Assembly (NCBI GenBank): GCA_963082975.1 | Contig: OY720345.1 | Location: 59,998,528 to 60,062,527, forward strand | Direction of reading: 5' to 3' | From: Labia minor | Taxonomy: Eukaryota; Arthropoda; Insecta; Dermaptera; Spongiphoridae | Length of the DNA: 64,000 bases | Shown: positions 37,361 through 50,546 of the stretch, one piece after another | How positions within the stretch are numbered: position 1 is the stretch's first letter | Layout: each line of letters begins with the position of its first letter | Notes under the pieces: generated by a model | Database searches by the model: none | The model's input: the letters and a program-made list of their open reading frames with translations, nothing else | Told to the model about the DNA's origin: nothing | Made by a program: the position numbers and the translations under genes

Positions 37361-40300
37361 TCTAACTATCTACTAAAAATTTTTAACGGTTTGATTTTTC
37401 TCTTCAAATAATTAGCTGCTAAATATAACTAAAAATAAATTTTAAGCTTAAGCGGAATTATTTTTGATTTAATGAAAGAATTAATTTCTTAACAAAAAAT
37501 ACTTAATTATTAAAATATTAATTAAAATACTTAATTACTAACTACTTAAAATACTCAGTCATTATTTACAACATATTTATAATAATATAAATATAGTTAA
37601 TAATTAGTAATTAATTTTCGAATCAAAACAAGGTTAGTCATTATTGTTATGAATTTAAATAATTAATTATTATTAACTTAGTATCAGAAGTTACAAAAGT
37701 TTTAAGTAATTAATTAAATAAATGTTTAGAAATAAATAATAATAATAATAATAATAATAAATACATAATATATATAAAAATTTTCGAAATTTTTTTACTT
37801 TTAATAATGTCGTTTTTGCGATTATTGTTGATAGATAGAAATACAAATCAACGCCAACCCAAGGGGTGAAGTAGGGAAGGGTGCTCGTTCTGTATGATTG
37901 AGATTCTTTGGTGGTGTCTTCCTGTCGATTGAGGTTCACTAAGTGGATATCAATGCTCGAATCGCCTCGGCACGTTTATTTCATATCCCCATCGTTCCAA
38001 GCATTATGATTGCTTTCAACCCCAATTCCTTTCCACTCCCCCAAGCGCAGGGCAAATTGACATATTTCCTACTTGCATTATCGTTTAAAGATATTAGAGA
38101 CATGAAATCAGAGACAAATCATATACTATCATATCTAACGCAAAGAAATTCAATTCACTATATTTCTAATGAATGTGTATTCTTTGTTTTTAATTCTTAT
38201 ATGCATTTATTAATTTATATGTTTATCTTTTAAGATTATATTTTTATTATGAATTAATAAAATAAATTATTTTTTTTAACCAGTTCATAAAGTATATAAT
38301 TATTATAATCGATATATATTTAAAAAATTAAATAAATTATTTTTTCTAATATTAAATATAATATAAATAATTCAATGATTAATTTCAAATTTATATTGTT
38401 TGGCGTTTGTTTACATTTTAAGTTAACTTTTTGATTGATTTTTTATGAATTTATTTTTAAAATATATTTTTTTTTAAGTGTATTTAATATTTAATATTTT
38501 TTTAAATGTTTATTCAATTACTGAATAATATTTTAAAAACCCCAAGACTTTTCAGATAAGATAATAAATTTATTTTTAAAAATTGTCAAAATTTCTAAGA
38601 ATTTTAAATATGTATATATTATTTCTCACCTGTTGCCTATCATATATTAATTGAATGGTCTTCTTGTTTACTATCAGTTAGAGCACATTTTTTTATAAGG
38701 GCGGAGGCTTGTTAAGTCAACTCTATTATATTAACGTAAGTACATTCTAAATATTCTTTTATTCTTGAATGTCTTTAAACCTGAGGAATCTTTCATTTTT
38801 TGAATAGATAATATAAAAAACCTCTGACTTTTGTACATTCTACTCAATGACAACTCCTATCAAGTCGGTTATATTAATTAGATGTCCTCACAACTTTTAC
38901 CTTGACTTTTTTTGATTGGAGGCGCAACGTTTTATCAAATAGCTTCCCAATTTTGATCCCGGAGGCTGGGTTGACTCCGTCCCATGGATCACGATAATGT
39001 GAACCAACGATGTTGCCTTTTACCCTGTGGCGCCTTCCATAGATAATAAAATAAATAAATATTTAAAATAATATTTAATAAATTTATTTTTAATAAGATG
39101 ACAATATTAATTATCATTTTTATTAAGTTTCTGTATGGCATATTATTATCTATTATAGCGGGATCAAATTAACATTTTAAAATTAATCATTAAAAATTTA
39201 TAATAAATTTAATCTCTTTCTAATCTTCAAAATAATCTTTAGGGAATGTAAATCGCTCTATTTTATCTCTGGCCACTCTTTAAATTTCATGAAAACAATG
39301 ATTTATAAGTTTTAGTTGAAAAATTGTTTAAACGTGAGAATATTTATAATATAATATTATATAATTATGTTATATAATTAACATTTAGATATTTAATTTT
39401 CACCAATCTATTTTTGTGTTACTACTAGATTTAAAAATTCTAAAAACCACTTTACCACAACCATCATTATTCTTAACCACCTCCATCCAATTCGTATTTT
39501 CTTCTAAATTCTTCACTTTTAACTAAATATTGTCACACCAATCCTTAATTTAATAAATTAATATTATAAATATTATTTATTGTATATAGTGCCCATCTTT
39601 ATTCATATTATAAAACAATTTATTTACATTTTTTTTTAAATTAAAAAAAAAAAAAAATAATAATCATATAATTTTCCCTTACCTTTGTCTTGTAATTATT
39701 TTATACTATTTTGATTGATTATTTGAGCAAATAATTGTGTTTTATGATAACGTTAGAATGAAGTTATCTAACTGTGAAAATGTCAAATTAAAGAGCCGAA
39801 TTAAACACCTCTGACTTGGCAATACAGATCTGTTTTCTAAAGATTTATGGAAGGTAATTGCACTGATCCAGGTTTGCTTCCCCTCGACTACCTCTCTAAA
39901 GCAGTCCGTGAATATCACTGAGCTCCTTTGATATGAGCTGCCCAGTATATAAAGTCCCAACAGCCAGTTATATTTATTTTCCAAACAAGAAAACAGAAAA
40001 AATTTAATCTGTCTTTAAGACTAGACGTTTTTTCTCACCTGGCACAAAGCTATTTATTGTGAAAGAATTACGGACCGCCCTGTCGGTTCATCACTTAAAT
40101 AACTCTGTTACTATTACTGAGCAATTTGTAGCAAACGGATCCGACTGTATGATGACAGGAGGTTAATCCTTCTTTTGAAATGTGAAGGTGTACGGAGGAC
40201 GTCCAGGCCCTTTAATCCCAATGCAACCTTTGCCTTTTGTGCATTTGCTGAACTAGCCAGCCATTCAACAGCATATTGCATTTATTTCGATATATTTATT

Positions 40301-41591
40301 TCTTTTGCCTTTTACTATAAAAAAGAATTGAAGCCGGAAAAGAATATCTTTCACTTTTTCTATTTATTCTCACGAAAAAAAAAACAAGATTGGATTTTTC
40401 TATTTCATTTCACCTGAAATGAAATGATTAACAATATTATCCCTCTCTCTTTCTCTCTAATTCATTCAAAATTGGAGTTTCATTCACAAATTACTTATAT
40501 ATATATATATATATATATACATGTTTTTTTTATTATTTTTTAATTAATTATAAAATATCTTAATTTATAAATTTGATTTGAATGTTTATTACATTTATCA
40601 GTTAATGAAAAGTTTCTTTTACTTATAATAATGATTAATTAATTAATATATGTATAAATTCTACTGCATTCTACCTTTAATTTGAGGTTCCTCCCCTTTT
40701 GTTATCAACGAATCGTTACAACCCCTCAATTTTCATAGCAATCTAATATCATCAATATTCAATACTAAAATTTATTTAATCGGCTACAAAATAATCTACC
40801 AAATTATTTATAAATGTACATCAAAGTAATATTTTGTTCTTTAAACCTTTATAATTTATAATTATATTGCTTGATTACAAATTGTCTAATGGTTAAAGAG
40901 TCATTAAAATTACTGGAGGTAACTTTTATGCTTTTTCCAATTAATGTGTCGACGTTTCGGTCTTGTATCAAGACCCTCTTTCAGGATTTTGGCTTTGTTA
41001 TTTTTCTCAAATAGAGTGTAGTAATGAATGATACATGTCCTTTATATAAAAATATATCTATATATAATCAGAGTGCTAAAAAAAATATTGATACATTTAA
41101 AAGCACCATTGTTATTGTTGTGGCTGACCGCTGTGACCTAACCCAATATATAATATCAAATTTTAAATGTATTATAAGCAAATGTTACTCAAATACCAAA
41201 TTAATAATTTTTTCAATATTTTTTTTATGTTTATTAGTCTGATTTTTAAGTGTTAATAATTTCTCTTTTTGTACTAAAACTTTTTTACAATTATTTCTTC
41301 TTTTTCATTTTAAAAAATTAATATTTAAAAATATTTAGAAAAATGTATATAATTGTAATTTTTAAAAACATTAAGTTTACAATATGAAGGAATTTAAATA
41401 GAATTAGAATCATAGTTCATAAATAAGCTATGCTTTAAGATGGTTTAAGTAGCAATGCCACAGCAACACATTGCCATTTGATAACGAAACTATAAAACAA
41501 GTGTGCTAAAAATCTAGTTACTTAGTTAATTCAATTAAATATTGAGTACACAATTCTTTCCAAACAGATTGAATTTATTTAATTAAACTAT

Positions 41592-41625
<34 letters not shown>

Positions 41626-41903
41626 GGGTACTTTTATTTCTTTTAGAAAATACTACTATTATTTATAATTAATAATATTTTATACTGATTCTTTAAAATT
41701 TTCATCTGTATAATGAATAGATTTTATTTACATGGTTTGAAACAATTCAATCTATATTTACAAAAAGTCTCCCAATTATTTATTTATAAAATATTAAATA
41801 TATAAATAAATTTATTTTCTTGTCAGGCTCAAAAGCCACTTTACAGTCGCCCACTGGGATTCTTATTTATCTTAGTATTAATTAGTATTTAATCATAGTT
41901 ATG
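37361..41903. other. Intergenic DNA, microsatellites and unassigned GC-richer blocks
   Basis: No gene recognised. Microsatellites: (AAT)n at about 37736-37762, (AT)n at 40497-40520, (AAT)n at 41593-41625. GC-richer blocks without coding sense lie at 37845-38070, 38895-39040 and 39770-40270. A stem-loop GACGTTTCGGTCTTG..CAAGACC lies at 40945-40975. ORFs of 80 codons at 39742-39984 and 40175-40417 show no known motif. Confidence 0.4.
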
Positions 41904-42497
41904 TTTTTACTATCTCGCCAGAGATAGTATTGCGATCACGAAATTTTTCGATGTTGAGATTTTGATGTTTTTATACGTTTTGAAGGTTCCTGAATCATTT
42001 TCACTAAGGTTGAGAAAAATGTCTGTGTGTGTGTGTGCGTGTATGTATGTAACCAAGATTACGCACAAACGGTTTGAGCTAGAATGATGAAATTTGGTAC
42101 ATGTGCATTATTCAAAATTCATAGTTTTCTATCAACTTTTGAGAAATGTAGCTCAACCGGAAGAGGGTCATTACCTACAAAGTTTTGATTTTTTTCTTCT
42201 AAAGTGACCGTAAAATAAAAATATATGTTTGATAATTTTTCACATATTAATAATTGTTTAAAACTGCTATATATAGAATTTCAGCTTGATTGAATCGCTG
42301 AAAGTACCAGAATTAATTTTTTAACACTGCAAATCTCACGCGCCAACACGTGACGTGGTGCCATCAACAAAAAGCCAAACATGCGCTGGTTTAATAAATA
42401 TTATTTATTAATTTTAATTTATAATTTAATTTAATTTAATTTAAATTAATATATGTTATTTAATCCAATTTAAATTTACGAGATAGTCGAGTGGAGA
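41904..42497 (-). mobile_element. Family A inverted-repeat element, copy A3
   Basis: Near full length, about 594 bp. It opens with TTTTTACTATCTCGCCAGAG and closes with ACGAGATAGTCGAGTGGAG. The interior blocks are all present in reverse order, including GGTTTGAGCTAGAATGATGA and AACACGTGACGTGG. This is one of the best copies for building a consensus. Confidence 0.8.
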
Positions 42498-43842
42498 ATA
42501 ATATTATATATATTGTCGTATATTGGATATTCTGGTGAGGTATTTTATTAGAAAAATTGGGTTGAAAACAAGTTTAAATTAATTTGGTAGCACTCTGGAT
42601 AAATTTAATTATAATAAATGGTTATTGAATCCGCGGCGGTAAATAGGTTCAGATTAAAAATGCATATTTAAATTATACTAAAAATTATGTATTTAATAAA
42701 CTATAAGAATTTATATTACAAAAATAGATAATAATGAAATTAATATAAAATTGACTGGTACCTTTAGAAATAGAAATATAAATTAAATGGAATTTAATTT
42801 ATATTTAGCAATTGCAAATTATTATTAATTACCAAGGGTCGACCACAGTTGGTATATTGTGTAGTTAAGGAATTGAGAATTCATTGGAGACTTGAGTCTT
42901 GAGTGTCGTCCTGCGGATTTATCTGGAACATCGAGTGGGCAGCAACATTTCTCAAAAATTGTGTATGGATGTCCTTCCTGCCAGGGAAAATGTTCGTGTC
43001 TCTTTCTCCAATTCTTGATCAAGACTGACTCTAATATGTCTAAAAGTGTAGAAGGTCATCATCCCCTCATCTGCCACTTGGCAAAAGTGTCCACCCCTCT
43101 CTCCCTCTTGGGTAACGAAGAGGTATATCATCTGGGTATTTCCCTGGGTTATTTTTAAAACAATAAATCTAGAAAGTTATCTTTTATATACTCTGCCATG
43201 TGCTCAAACAAATAACTTTCTATATTTCCATAATATATATAAAAATGCTATTTTTATGCTTATATATTACATCCTTTAGTTTATGGAAAAAAAAATTAAA
43301 TGAAATGCATAATTTTTTTTTTTTATATATATAATTATTAAACACAATGTTTTTCACTTAAGTATCTTGCACAAAAATTATTATTTAATATCACTGCACT
43401 GAACACAAACACTTATATTTTCACATAACAATAACAGTAATTTAATTTATTTATTTATTTTTTATATATTACATCAAATGGTTTAATTTTCTTAGATAAT
43501 TTTTCGAAATTCTATTTCTTATAAATTCAAGCAAATTGTTTTTATTTTTTTTTTTTTTTATTAATTTTTAAATCGAATTTATTCGGATCACCTTTGGGGT
43601 CGGTGGATTATCGAAAAGGAATTTATACAATTAATATAATTTTGCACTCTTTCTAATTACTAAGGTATATAAAGTATAAAGTATAAAAAAATTTTTTTTA
43701 AACTTGAATTAAAATGACTAAATTATATTATTTTGGTTTTTATTTTTATTTTTAGTTTAATTACTCAATTATTAATTATTACTATATTTTAAAGTGAAAA
43801 ATTTCCGACAATGAATATATAATTAATACTTTGTAAAGTACC
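42498..43842. other. Intergenic DNA with a GC-richer block
   Basis: 42830-43150 is GC-richer with overlapping ORFs on both strands (42892-43158 plus, 88 codons; 42825-43022 minus) but no recognisable protein motif. The rest is AT-rich with poly-T runs. Confidence 0.4.
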
Positions 43843-44112
43843 ACTTCCGGTTTCCGGATATACACCACAAGTTGATGAATTCATGCTACTGGTACATTAA
43901 GTAAATATTTCAAAATTTATCAAAATCCGTTGAGCGGTTTAAGCTATATACGCCTATGCGGACATACAATGGACAAAAGGACGGACGGACAAACATCATG
44001 CTATAAATACTTTTTTCTGTTAATAAAATGCATGATTCGTGAAGATATGTAAAAATCTCCAGATGGTGTGAAAACAATACCCCTTCCCTTCCTATCGTGG
44101 TCGGTAAAAAGA
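43843..44112 (-). mobile_element. Family B element, copy B3 (partial)
   Basis: About 270 bp. Minus-strand order: TTTTTACCGACCACGATAGG, the TTTTCACACCA block, AGCATGATG, GTCCGTCCGTCC, CTCAACGGATTTTGAT, and CCGGAAACCGGAAGTGGTAC, where it stops. It corresponds to the first half of B1, so the second half is missing. Confidence 0.7.
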
Positions 44113-44219
44113 AACAAATATTTTTTTAAATTTTTTTTTTTTTTTTTTTGCGTGAAACAAATAATTAAATTTGTTTATTAGTCATAAAATACTCATAAAA
44201 GTAAAAAAAAAAAAAAATG

Positions 44220-44575
44220 AAAAACTAGAAGGGCAAGCTTTCGTTTTGGTAATTAATTTCCGACGAGTTTGTTGTTGGAGCACTATACTTGGTTTGAATC
44301 CAACGATATCAATCTTGATGAGACGTTCCGGTGTGAATAAGTTGCCATTGATTGTTTACTTGTGATATTGTGTGAATGGAGGGTGGTTTGCGGGTGGCAG
44401 CCAACCGCGGAGGCACGCGGCCCCTAATTGACTTCCGCGGGGACACGCGCCACCGGAACTCACACGCCCCTCGATGACCTGTGACGCAATTCGCCCTTTG
44501 CCAATCCAATCTCCCAGCTTATTATCACGGGGCCACGATTGTTCATTCTCGAGGCCTCTTCACAGGTCAAATAAC
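44220..44575. promoter_or_regulatory. GC-rich island 1, candidate conserved non-coding element
   Basis: About 350 bp, clearly richer in GC than its surroundings (CCGCGGAGGCACGCGGCC, CTTCCGCGGGGACACG). It has no convincing ORF, no transposon ends and no second copy in the window. It may be an enhancer or an unknown repeat. Confidence 0.3.
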
Positions 44576-46020
44576 GATTTTCCTTTCATTCTTTTCATGA
44601 AAATATAGAATCGGTTGAATAGGATCACCATTTATTTTTTTTTCATTATTCATGAATTGAAAAGAAATCAGCTAATTATGAAAATAAAAAAAAACATCTA
44701 ACCTAATCGTTTTTTAGGTTATTTTAATGAAAAACAAAAATGGAATAAAAATCATATAATGCATTCATAATTTATATAAGAACATATTTCTCTATTTTCA
44801 AAAAATCTTTTTGGAATAATGTCAGTTTAAAATTTTGTAAAAATAAAATAACTATGTTCTATAAATCATTGGTAGCCTATCTACTCTTTGGCTCCAATAA
44901 CCATTCATACTTTCTTAGTCGTTGTAAACTGAAAATGAAAAAGATAAAAAGCAAAATTGTTAATAATATCTTTTCTAAAAGAAATTTATGTTTAAAACGT
45001 TTTACAAATTTTTTAAATTTTTTTCTTGATTATTAATTATTTTCATATAATAATTTATATTTAACTATTTATTACTATTTACATGGTTTAAGGTACTGGA
45101 AGATATTATTAAAATTAGAGTGTAAAACTATTCTGAAGGCTTGAAAACGTATATACCAGAGGTTCCCAAAAGTTTGCCCACAAAATCATCTTACCCAAAA
45201 ATTTCAAGTATTAGAAAATCATGGCCCTCATGGCATTTTTCCGTCATTCATCTATAAAAATTTAATTCTGAGAATTAATTATTTTATATAAAACATACCA
45301 AAATAATATAAACTTCAAAAGTAAGAAAGAAGATTAATAATAATATTAATAAAAGTAATAATAAAAAAATCACAAAAAGAGGATGATTCTACAGAAAATC
45401 CTTCATGTGGTTAATATAATATCCCAGTTGAAGGAATTTGAAGAGAGTCTAGAATGGATGTAGATGAAATGGCAAAATATAATTTCAAATTTAAAAAAAA
45501 TAAATAAATAATCAAATATTTTGAATTATTAAATTATTTTTAATTTAAAAAAAAAATAATATAATTAATAAAATATAACTACGAGTAATAAATAAATTAG
45601 AATATATATATATATGGTCAATGTTAAAGAAATAAAACTACTTATATAATAAAAAGACTACTATTAGTATTATTGCTAATAGTATTAGTAATATAAAAAC
45701 TTTCCAAACTTGTCTAACAATATATAAACTGAAAATGGCATAACTATTCAAATAATATTTAGTAAGAACCCTAAAGGTGAAAAAATGTCAAAATTTAATC
45801 CTTGGTTTATCATGATTACAATACTTAAACAGTAATTGTAGTGTTTTGGGTTTGAGAAGAAAAAAAAATTATATATTATTGAAGGTATTAAAGGAATAAT
45901 AGGTGCGCTGCTAGAAAGCAAGTCCATTTACTTAAACTCTTTATAGATAAATTATTTTCAGGCCTTTATTGAAAGCGTTTTTGTATTCTAGCCGAAGCGT
46001 TTCGTTTAATCCCAACCGCA
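44576..46020. other. Intergenic AT-rich DNA
   Basis: No gene. A decayed hAT-like terminus (CAGAGGTTCCCAAAAGTTTG) begins near 45160 without a detected partner. Otherwise low-complexity AT sequence. Confidence 0.4.
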
Positions 46021-46029
46021 ATTTATTTG

Positions 46030-46330
46030 ACGCCAATAAAATTTGATTTCCACCTTGTCCCGCGCGTTGCCTATCTGTTCAGGCGAAACGTGACAACGAC
46101 TCTCTCATGGATCCCACTAAATCGGAGCTGGAAGGGGATGATATGATTTACGAGGGCCAGGTACGGACGTCTAATGGACCGGCGCCCGCCCTGATAACGC
46201 TTCTCGTTTCCCCAAAAGGGAGGGAGGGTGACCCGAGCTCCATTGGCCAGCACATTTGCCCACATCGTCCTCTATGATTGCTCGATGGGCCAGCAGAAAT
46301 GTGACTCTATCTAAAGAACAGAAGAACATC
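46030..46330. promoter_or_regulatory. GC-rich island 2, candidate conserved non-coding element
   Basis: About 300 bp with GTCCCGCGCGTTGCC, GACCGGCGCCCGCCC and CCCCAAAAGGGAGGGAGGG. Short ORFs occur on both strands but none has protein motifs or splice context. It is unique in the window. Confidence 0.3.
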
Positions 46331-46530
46331 ATTGAATTATATACCAACCCAAGCAACAATATCCTACCGAGTTACAAAATAACCAACATTTATGAGTTGA
46401 GAAGAGCTTTAATAAGGACTGAAAAAAATAAATATTGTTATCTTTTTTGGTATTTAAAAAAATATAAAATTATTTCATTGCCTTTTTAAATATTTTTTTA
46501 ACTAATATTTAGTTATAACTATATTTGTTT

Positions 46531-46536
<6 letters not shown>

Positions 46537-46581
<45 letters not shown>
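46537..46581. repeat. (TA)n microsatellite
   Basis: An uninterrupted TA dinucleotide run of about 45 bp. Confidence 0.9.
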
Positions 46582-46584
<3 letters not shown>

Positions 46585-46790
46585 TGCGTATTTTAATATA
46601 CAATGAAAATATATTTAATTTAGTATAAATTTAATTAACTATACAAGGTAAAAGTCGAATAAATAAAATTACAGAAAAAAATAATAAATATATTTTATAT
46701 GTTTTTATACGATTTTTTATTATTTAATTTTTTTTGATTAGTTACAAATAAACTAATTTTCATACATGTATTATCATTTCGATTATTTTA

Positions 46791-47310
46791 GTTGAAGGTC
46801 CCTGAGTCATTTTCATTAAGGTTGGAAAAATATCTGTTTATGTATGTAGACAAGATTACGCAAAAACGGGTTGAGCTAGAATAATGAAATTAGGTACACG
46901 GGCATTATTCAAAATTCGTAGTTTTCTATCAACTTCTGAGAAATGTAGCTCTTCCGGAAGAGGGTCATTAGTTACCACGTTTTGATTTTTTTTCCTCTAA
47001 ACTGATCGTAAAAATAAAGATATATGTTTGATAGTTTTTCACATCTTTAAAAATTGTATAAAATTGCTATATATAGAATTTCAGCTTGATTGAATCGCTG
47101 AAAGTACCGAAATTAATTTTTTAACACATTGACTGGCAATCACGCGCCAGCACGTTACGTATTACCATCAACAAAGAGCCAAACACGCGCTGGTTTAATA
47201 AATATTATTTTTTAATTTTAATTTATAATTAAGTAAATTTAATTTAAATATAATATATGTTAATTAATCCAATTCAAATTTGCGAGATACTCGAGTGAAG
47301 ACACTCCAGA
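46791..47310 (-). mobile_element. Family A inverted-repeat element, copy A4 (left end missing)
   Basis: About 520 bp, minus orientation. It starts inside the element at GTTGAAGGTCCCTGAG and runs to GCGAGATACTCGAGTG..ACACTCCAGA. The terminal GCGAGATAGTAAAA part is missing. Confidence 0.75.
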
Positions 47311-47621
47311 TTTTTACTAATCAATTCAATTATCCCGAGTGGCTACATATTCTTTCTATATACTTCATCTTTTATCATAATTTAAATCAATTATTATTAT
47401 TATTATTAATCCAATTATTTAATTTATAAGTTAAATTATAATAAATGATAAACAGTGTACTTTGAACGTCCTAATGAATTCACTTTATATGTAAATCAGA
47501 TAATAATCTATAATTTTTATGTATTATCATTTTCTTGTATGTAGTTTTTGGCCCGTTCTTCCCGCCTCAATCTGGATAATATGAATGATTAAGTTTATCT
47601 TTAAATAAATTTAAAAAAACT

Positions 47622-47889
47622 GTAGTGTCTCCATTCGACATTTCACAAATTTGAATTGGATTATTTTAAGTCCTAATTTAAAAAAAATAATTCCGGTACT
47701 CTCAGCATTTCAGTCAAGCTGAATTTCTATTGAATAATGCCCGTGTACCAAATTTCATTATTCATTGCGTAATCTGATTTACATACACACACACACAGAG
47801 AGACATTTTTCTCAACCTTAATGAAAATGTCTCAGGAACCTTCAAAACGTATAAAAACATCAAAATATCGACATCGAAATAGTAAAAAG
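47622..47889 (+). mobile_element. Family A inverted-repeat element, copy A5 (internally deleted)
   Basis: About 268 bp. Both outer parts are present (GTAGTGTCTCCATTCGAC and ATCGAAATAGTAAAAA), but the central half, including the CACGTG-like block, is gone. It lies about 310 bp from copy A4 in the opposite orientation. Confidence 0.7.
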
Positions 47890-48670
47890 TTAAGAAAATA
47901 ATATTTCAAAAATTCTAAGAAAAATTAGCATTATAAATTAAAATAAAATTCTTGACATGATTCTAACATCGCCCCCCTTCTCATTGCTACAAAGTCACTG
48001 TAGTGAAGTAGTGATTTCGACTTTTTGAAAGTTCAAAATCATTGTTTGGGAATTATTCATAAGCTTAATGTAAACGATTTCAAGTGGTTGAATCGAGAAA
48101 TTAAAAGAAACGCCATATCAAATATGAACAGTAATTTCAAAATTATCGAGTTAACCTTCATATAAGTATTTACTTAATATTGATTGAATATTTTATTATA
48201 TATTATTATGAATAGTTATAATATTTTTTAATATATATTATTAATAATTATTATAAAAATATTTTTCAATAAATTAACACAATATATGATATTATCATAA
48301 AAAAATTAAAATTAAAAGTAAATTACTTAAAATTCAAATATATAAAGAAATAGAAAACCTACAAATATTTTTTTTTAATATTAATTATTATACTTGCTTT
48401 TCATATATAATATTTTACAGTTAAATGATTGAATTTCCTTTTTGTAACTAAATTCTAATTTATTTAGTTTTTTGTGAATAAATAACAAAGAATTCATGAA
48501 GACATAAAATGTATGGTTCCTAAAATTTACTAATCTATTAAATTATATATATATATATATATATAATACATCAGTATTGAGTCATTATTTTTCTTTTGTC
48601 GGTATTGTTATCCTAAGCATCCCTAATCAATCATAAATATGTTTTTTTTTATTGAACACATTCAATAAAT
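47890..48670. other. Intergenic AT-rich DNA
   Basis: No ORF or element recognised; an (AT)n run lies at about 48545-48568. Confidence 0.5.
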
Positions 48671-48674
48671 AAAA

Positions 48675-48860
48675 AAAAGCTTGGTGATGGACAAACAGCG
48701 GCATTAATGCATCTTCCTTCCAGTGTGACTAACAAACCATACACCGTCACGGCCGTGCTAATGAGTCAATTGTTGCGTCTGCCACGTGGCGCACGTGGCT
48801 CGAGGTGCACGCCAGGATGCATTAGGCTGACAGGCAACCTGCCAACCAACTAACTATCTC
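48675..48860. promoter_or_regulatory. GC-rich island 3 with paired CACGTG boxes
   Basis: CCACGTGG and GCACGTGG lie 9 bp apart (CACGTG at 48783-48788 and 48792-48797), flanked by GCATTAATGCAT, a TGAGTCA (AP-1-type) site in GCTAATGAGTCAATTG, and GAGGTGCACG. It is non-coding and unique in the window. Site clustering suggests an enhancer bound by bHLH, homeodomain and bZIP factors, which is inference from motifs alone. Confidence 0.4.
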
Positions 48861-49703
48861 TTCATCAGCCAAAATTTATGGCTATCCTTGATATCATAGA
48901 TTCAATTCATTAAAATGCATGACTTTCGCACGGAGATCAACTCATCAATGTAAAAGTTAAATGGATTTTATTCAATATTAATAAAGAAACATGATAAGTT
49001 GTATTCGTAGTCAGGTTTTGGAAATTTTTTTAAACTTAACCCCATACTAAATTAATTGGATTTCATTTTTATATACTTTAAATTAATTTGTGTATTTTAT
49101 TTTATTTTTTAATTCAAAAGTTTATATTGGTCTTTGAAAGGTACTTAAATGAGTTTGGTTTGGAAAATCCGTTGGCATAAGTGTATTGTATCTGAGGGGG
49201 ATTACTTTGAAGGGGACAACATAAATATTGATAAATAAATAAATATTTTTTCTTAAAAATACAAAGTCACCTTACTTTTCGAACACACCTACATAACGTA
49301 CATAATCGCATATGTTTTTTTTAATCAAAAAACAAAATGCAATTTTTATTCAAATAGATTTCCAAAAGGTAAAATCATTTCATATACAACAATAATTATT
49401 AAAATAATATAATTTACCAAAATCAAAAAATAAACAGATCACTTAGAAATATAGGTGCCAAACACGAAATGGAAAATAACCATGATAACCTAAAAATCAA
49501 TGTAGAACTAATTTAATTTAAAAATAAATAAATATGTGGCTAAAATTAACATACATTCAAGTGGGCACATTCTAAACAGTTTGTCGACGCCATGTTGTTG
49601 TAAGCTAAGAAATAGACTATATTAAATGTTTTTCATAAGCGATATGAAATATTAATATAATTATATAATATTTGATTTATATATTATTATTTATATTTTT
49701 GTG
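48861..49703. other. Intergenic AT-rich DNA
   Basis: No ORF or transposon end recognised. Confidence 0.5.
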
Positions 49704-50270
49704 TTTTTACTATCTCGCCAGAGATAGTATTGTGATCACGAAAATTTCCGATGTCAAGATTTTAATGTTTTTATACGTTTTGAAGGTCCCTGAATCATAT
49801 TCACTAAGGTTGAGAAAAATGTATCTGTGTGTGTGGGGGGGGGGGGGAATTACGCAAAAATTGTTTGAGCTAGAATAATGAAATTTGGTATACGGGCATT
49901 ATTCAAAATTCGTAGTTTTCTATCAACTTTAGAGAAATGCAGCTCATCCGGAAGAGGGTTATTACCTACCACGTTTTCATTTTTTTTCCTCTAAACTGAC
50001 CGTAAAAACATAGATATATGTTTGATAGTTTTTCACATGATTAAAATATATATAGAATTTCAGCTTGATTGAATCATTGGAAGTACCGGAATTAATTTTT
50101 TAACACCTCAAATCACGCGCCAGCACGTGACGTAGTGCCATCAACAAAGAGCCAAACACGCGCTGGTTTAATAAATATTATTTATTAACTTTAATTTATA
50201 ATTTAATTTAAATATAATATATGTTAATTAATCCCAATCAAATTTGCGAGTGGTGTCATTCCAAATTTTT
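49704..50270 (-). mobile_element. Family A inverted-repeat element, copy A6
   Basis: About 565 bp, minus orientation. It starts TTTTTACTATCTCGCCAGAG. The microsatellite is replaced by GTGTGTGTG plus a run of G. The far end, GCGAG..TGGTGTCATTCCAAAT, is a diverged TIR. It runs straight into a hAT-like remnant. Confidence 0.75.
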
Positions 50271-50279
50271 TATTTTGTA

Positions 50280-50546
50280 AATATTTTTTTACTTTTTGCC
50301 ATGTTTTTCGGTTTTGGGTAGACCCCCTACTTAACCTGAAATTGATTTTTTGTCAATTTTTTTTTTTTTTTAGGGCCATGTTGAATTGAATTATAAGATA
50401 GTATAATGTAAGTAAATAGACTTGAAATCCACTATCGTACCCATTTTTATTTCATGGACCCCCAAATTTTTTATTCGCTGGCGTAGACCCCTTGCGGGTT
50501 CCCATAAATCCCTGGGGGTCGATATAGACCACTTTGGGAACCACTG
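50280..50546. mobile_element. hAT-like remnant (one end kept)
   Basis: The right end ACTTTGGGAACCACTG is a common hAT-type terminus. The body has GTAGACCCCC / GTAGACCCCTTGCGGG blocks. The left inverted end is not visible, probably lost where it meets the family A copy. Confidence 0.5.

Noticed and set aside
42825-43158. Overlapping ORFs as a host exon
   Set aside because: No recognisable domain, no clear splice borders, and comparable frames on both strands suggest composition rather than coding.
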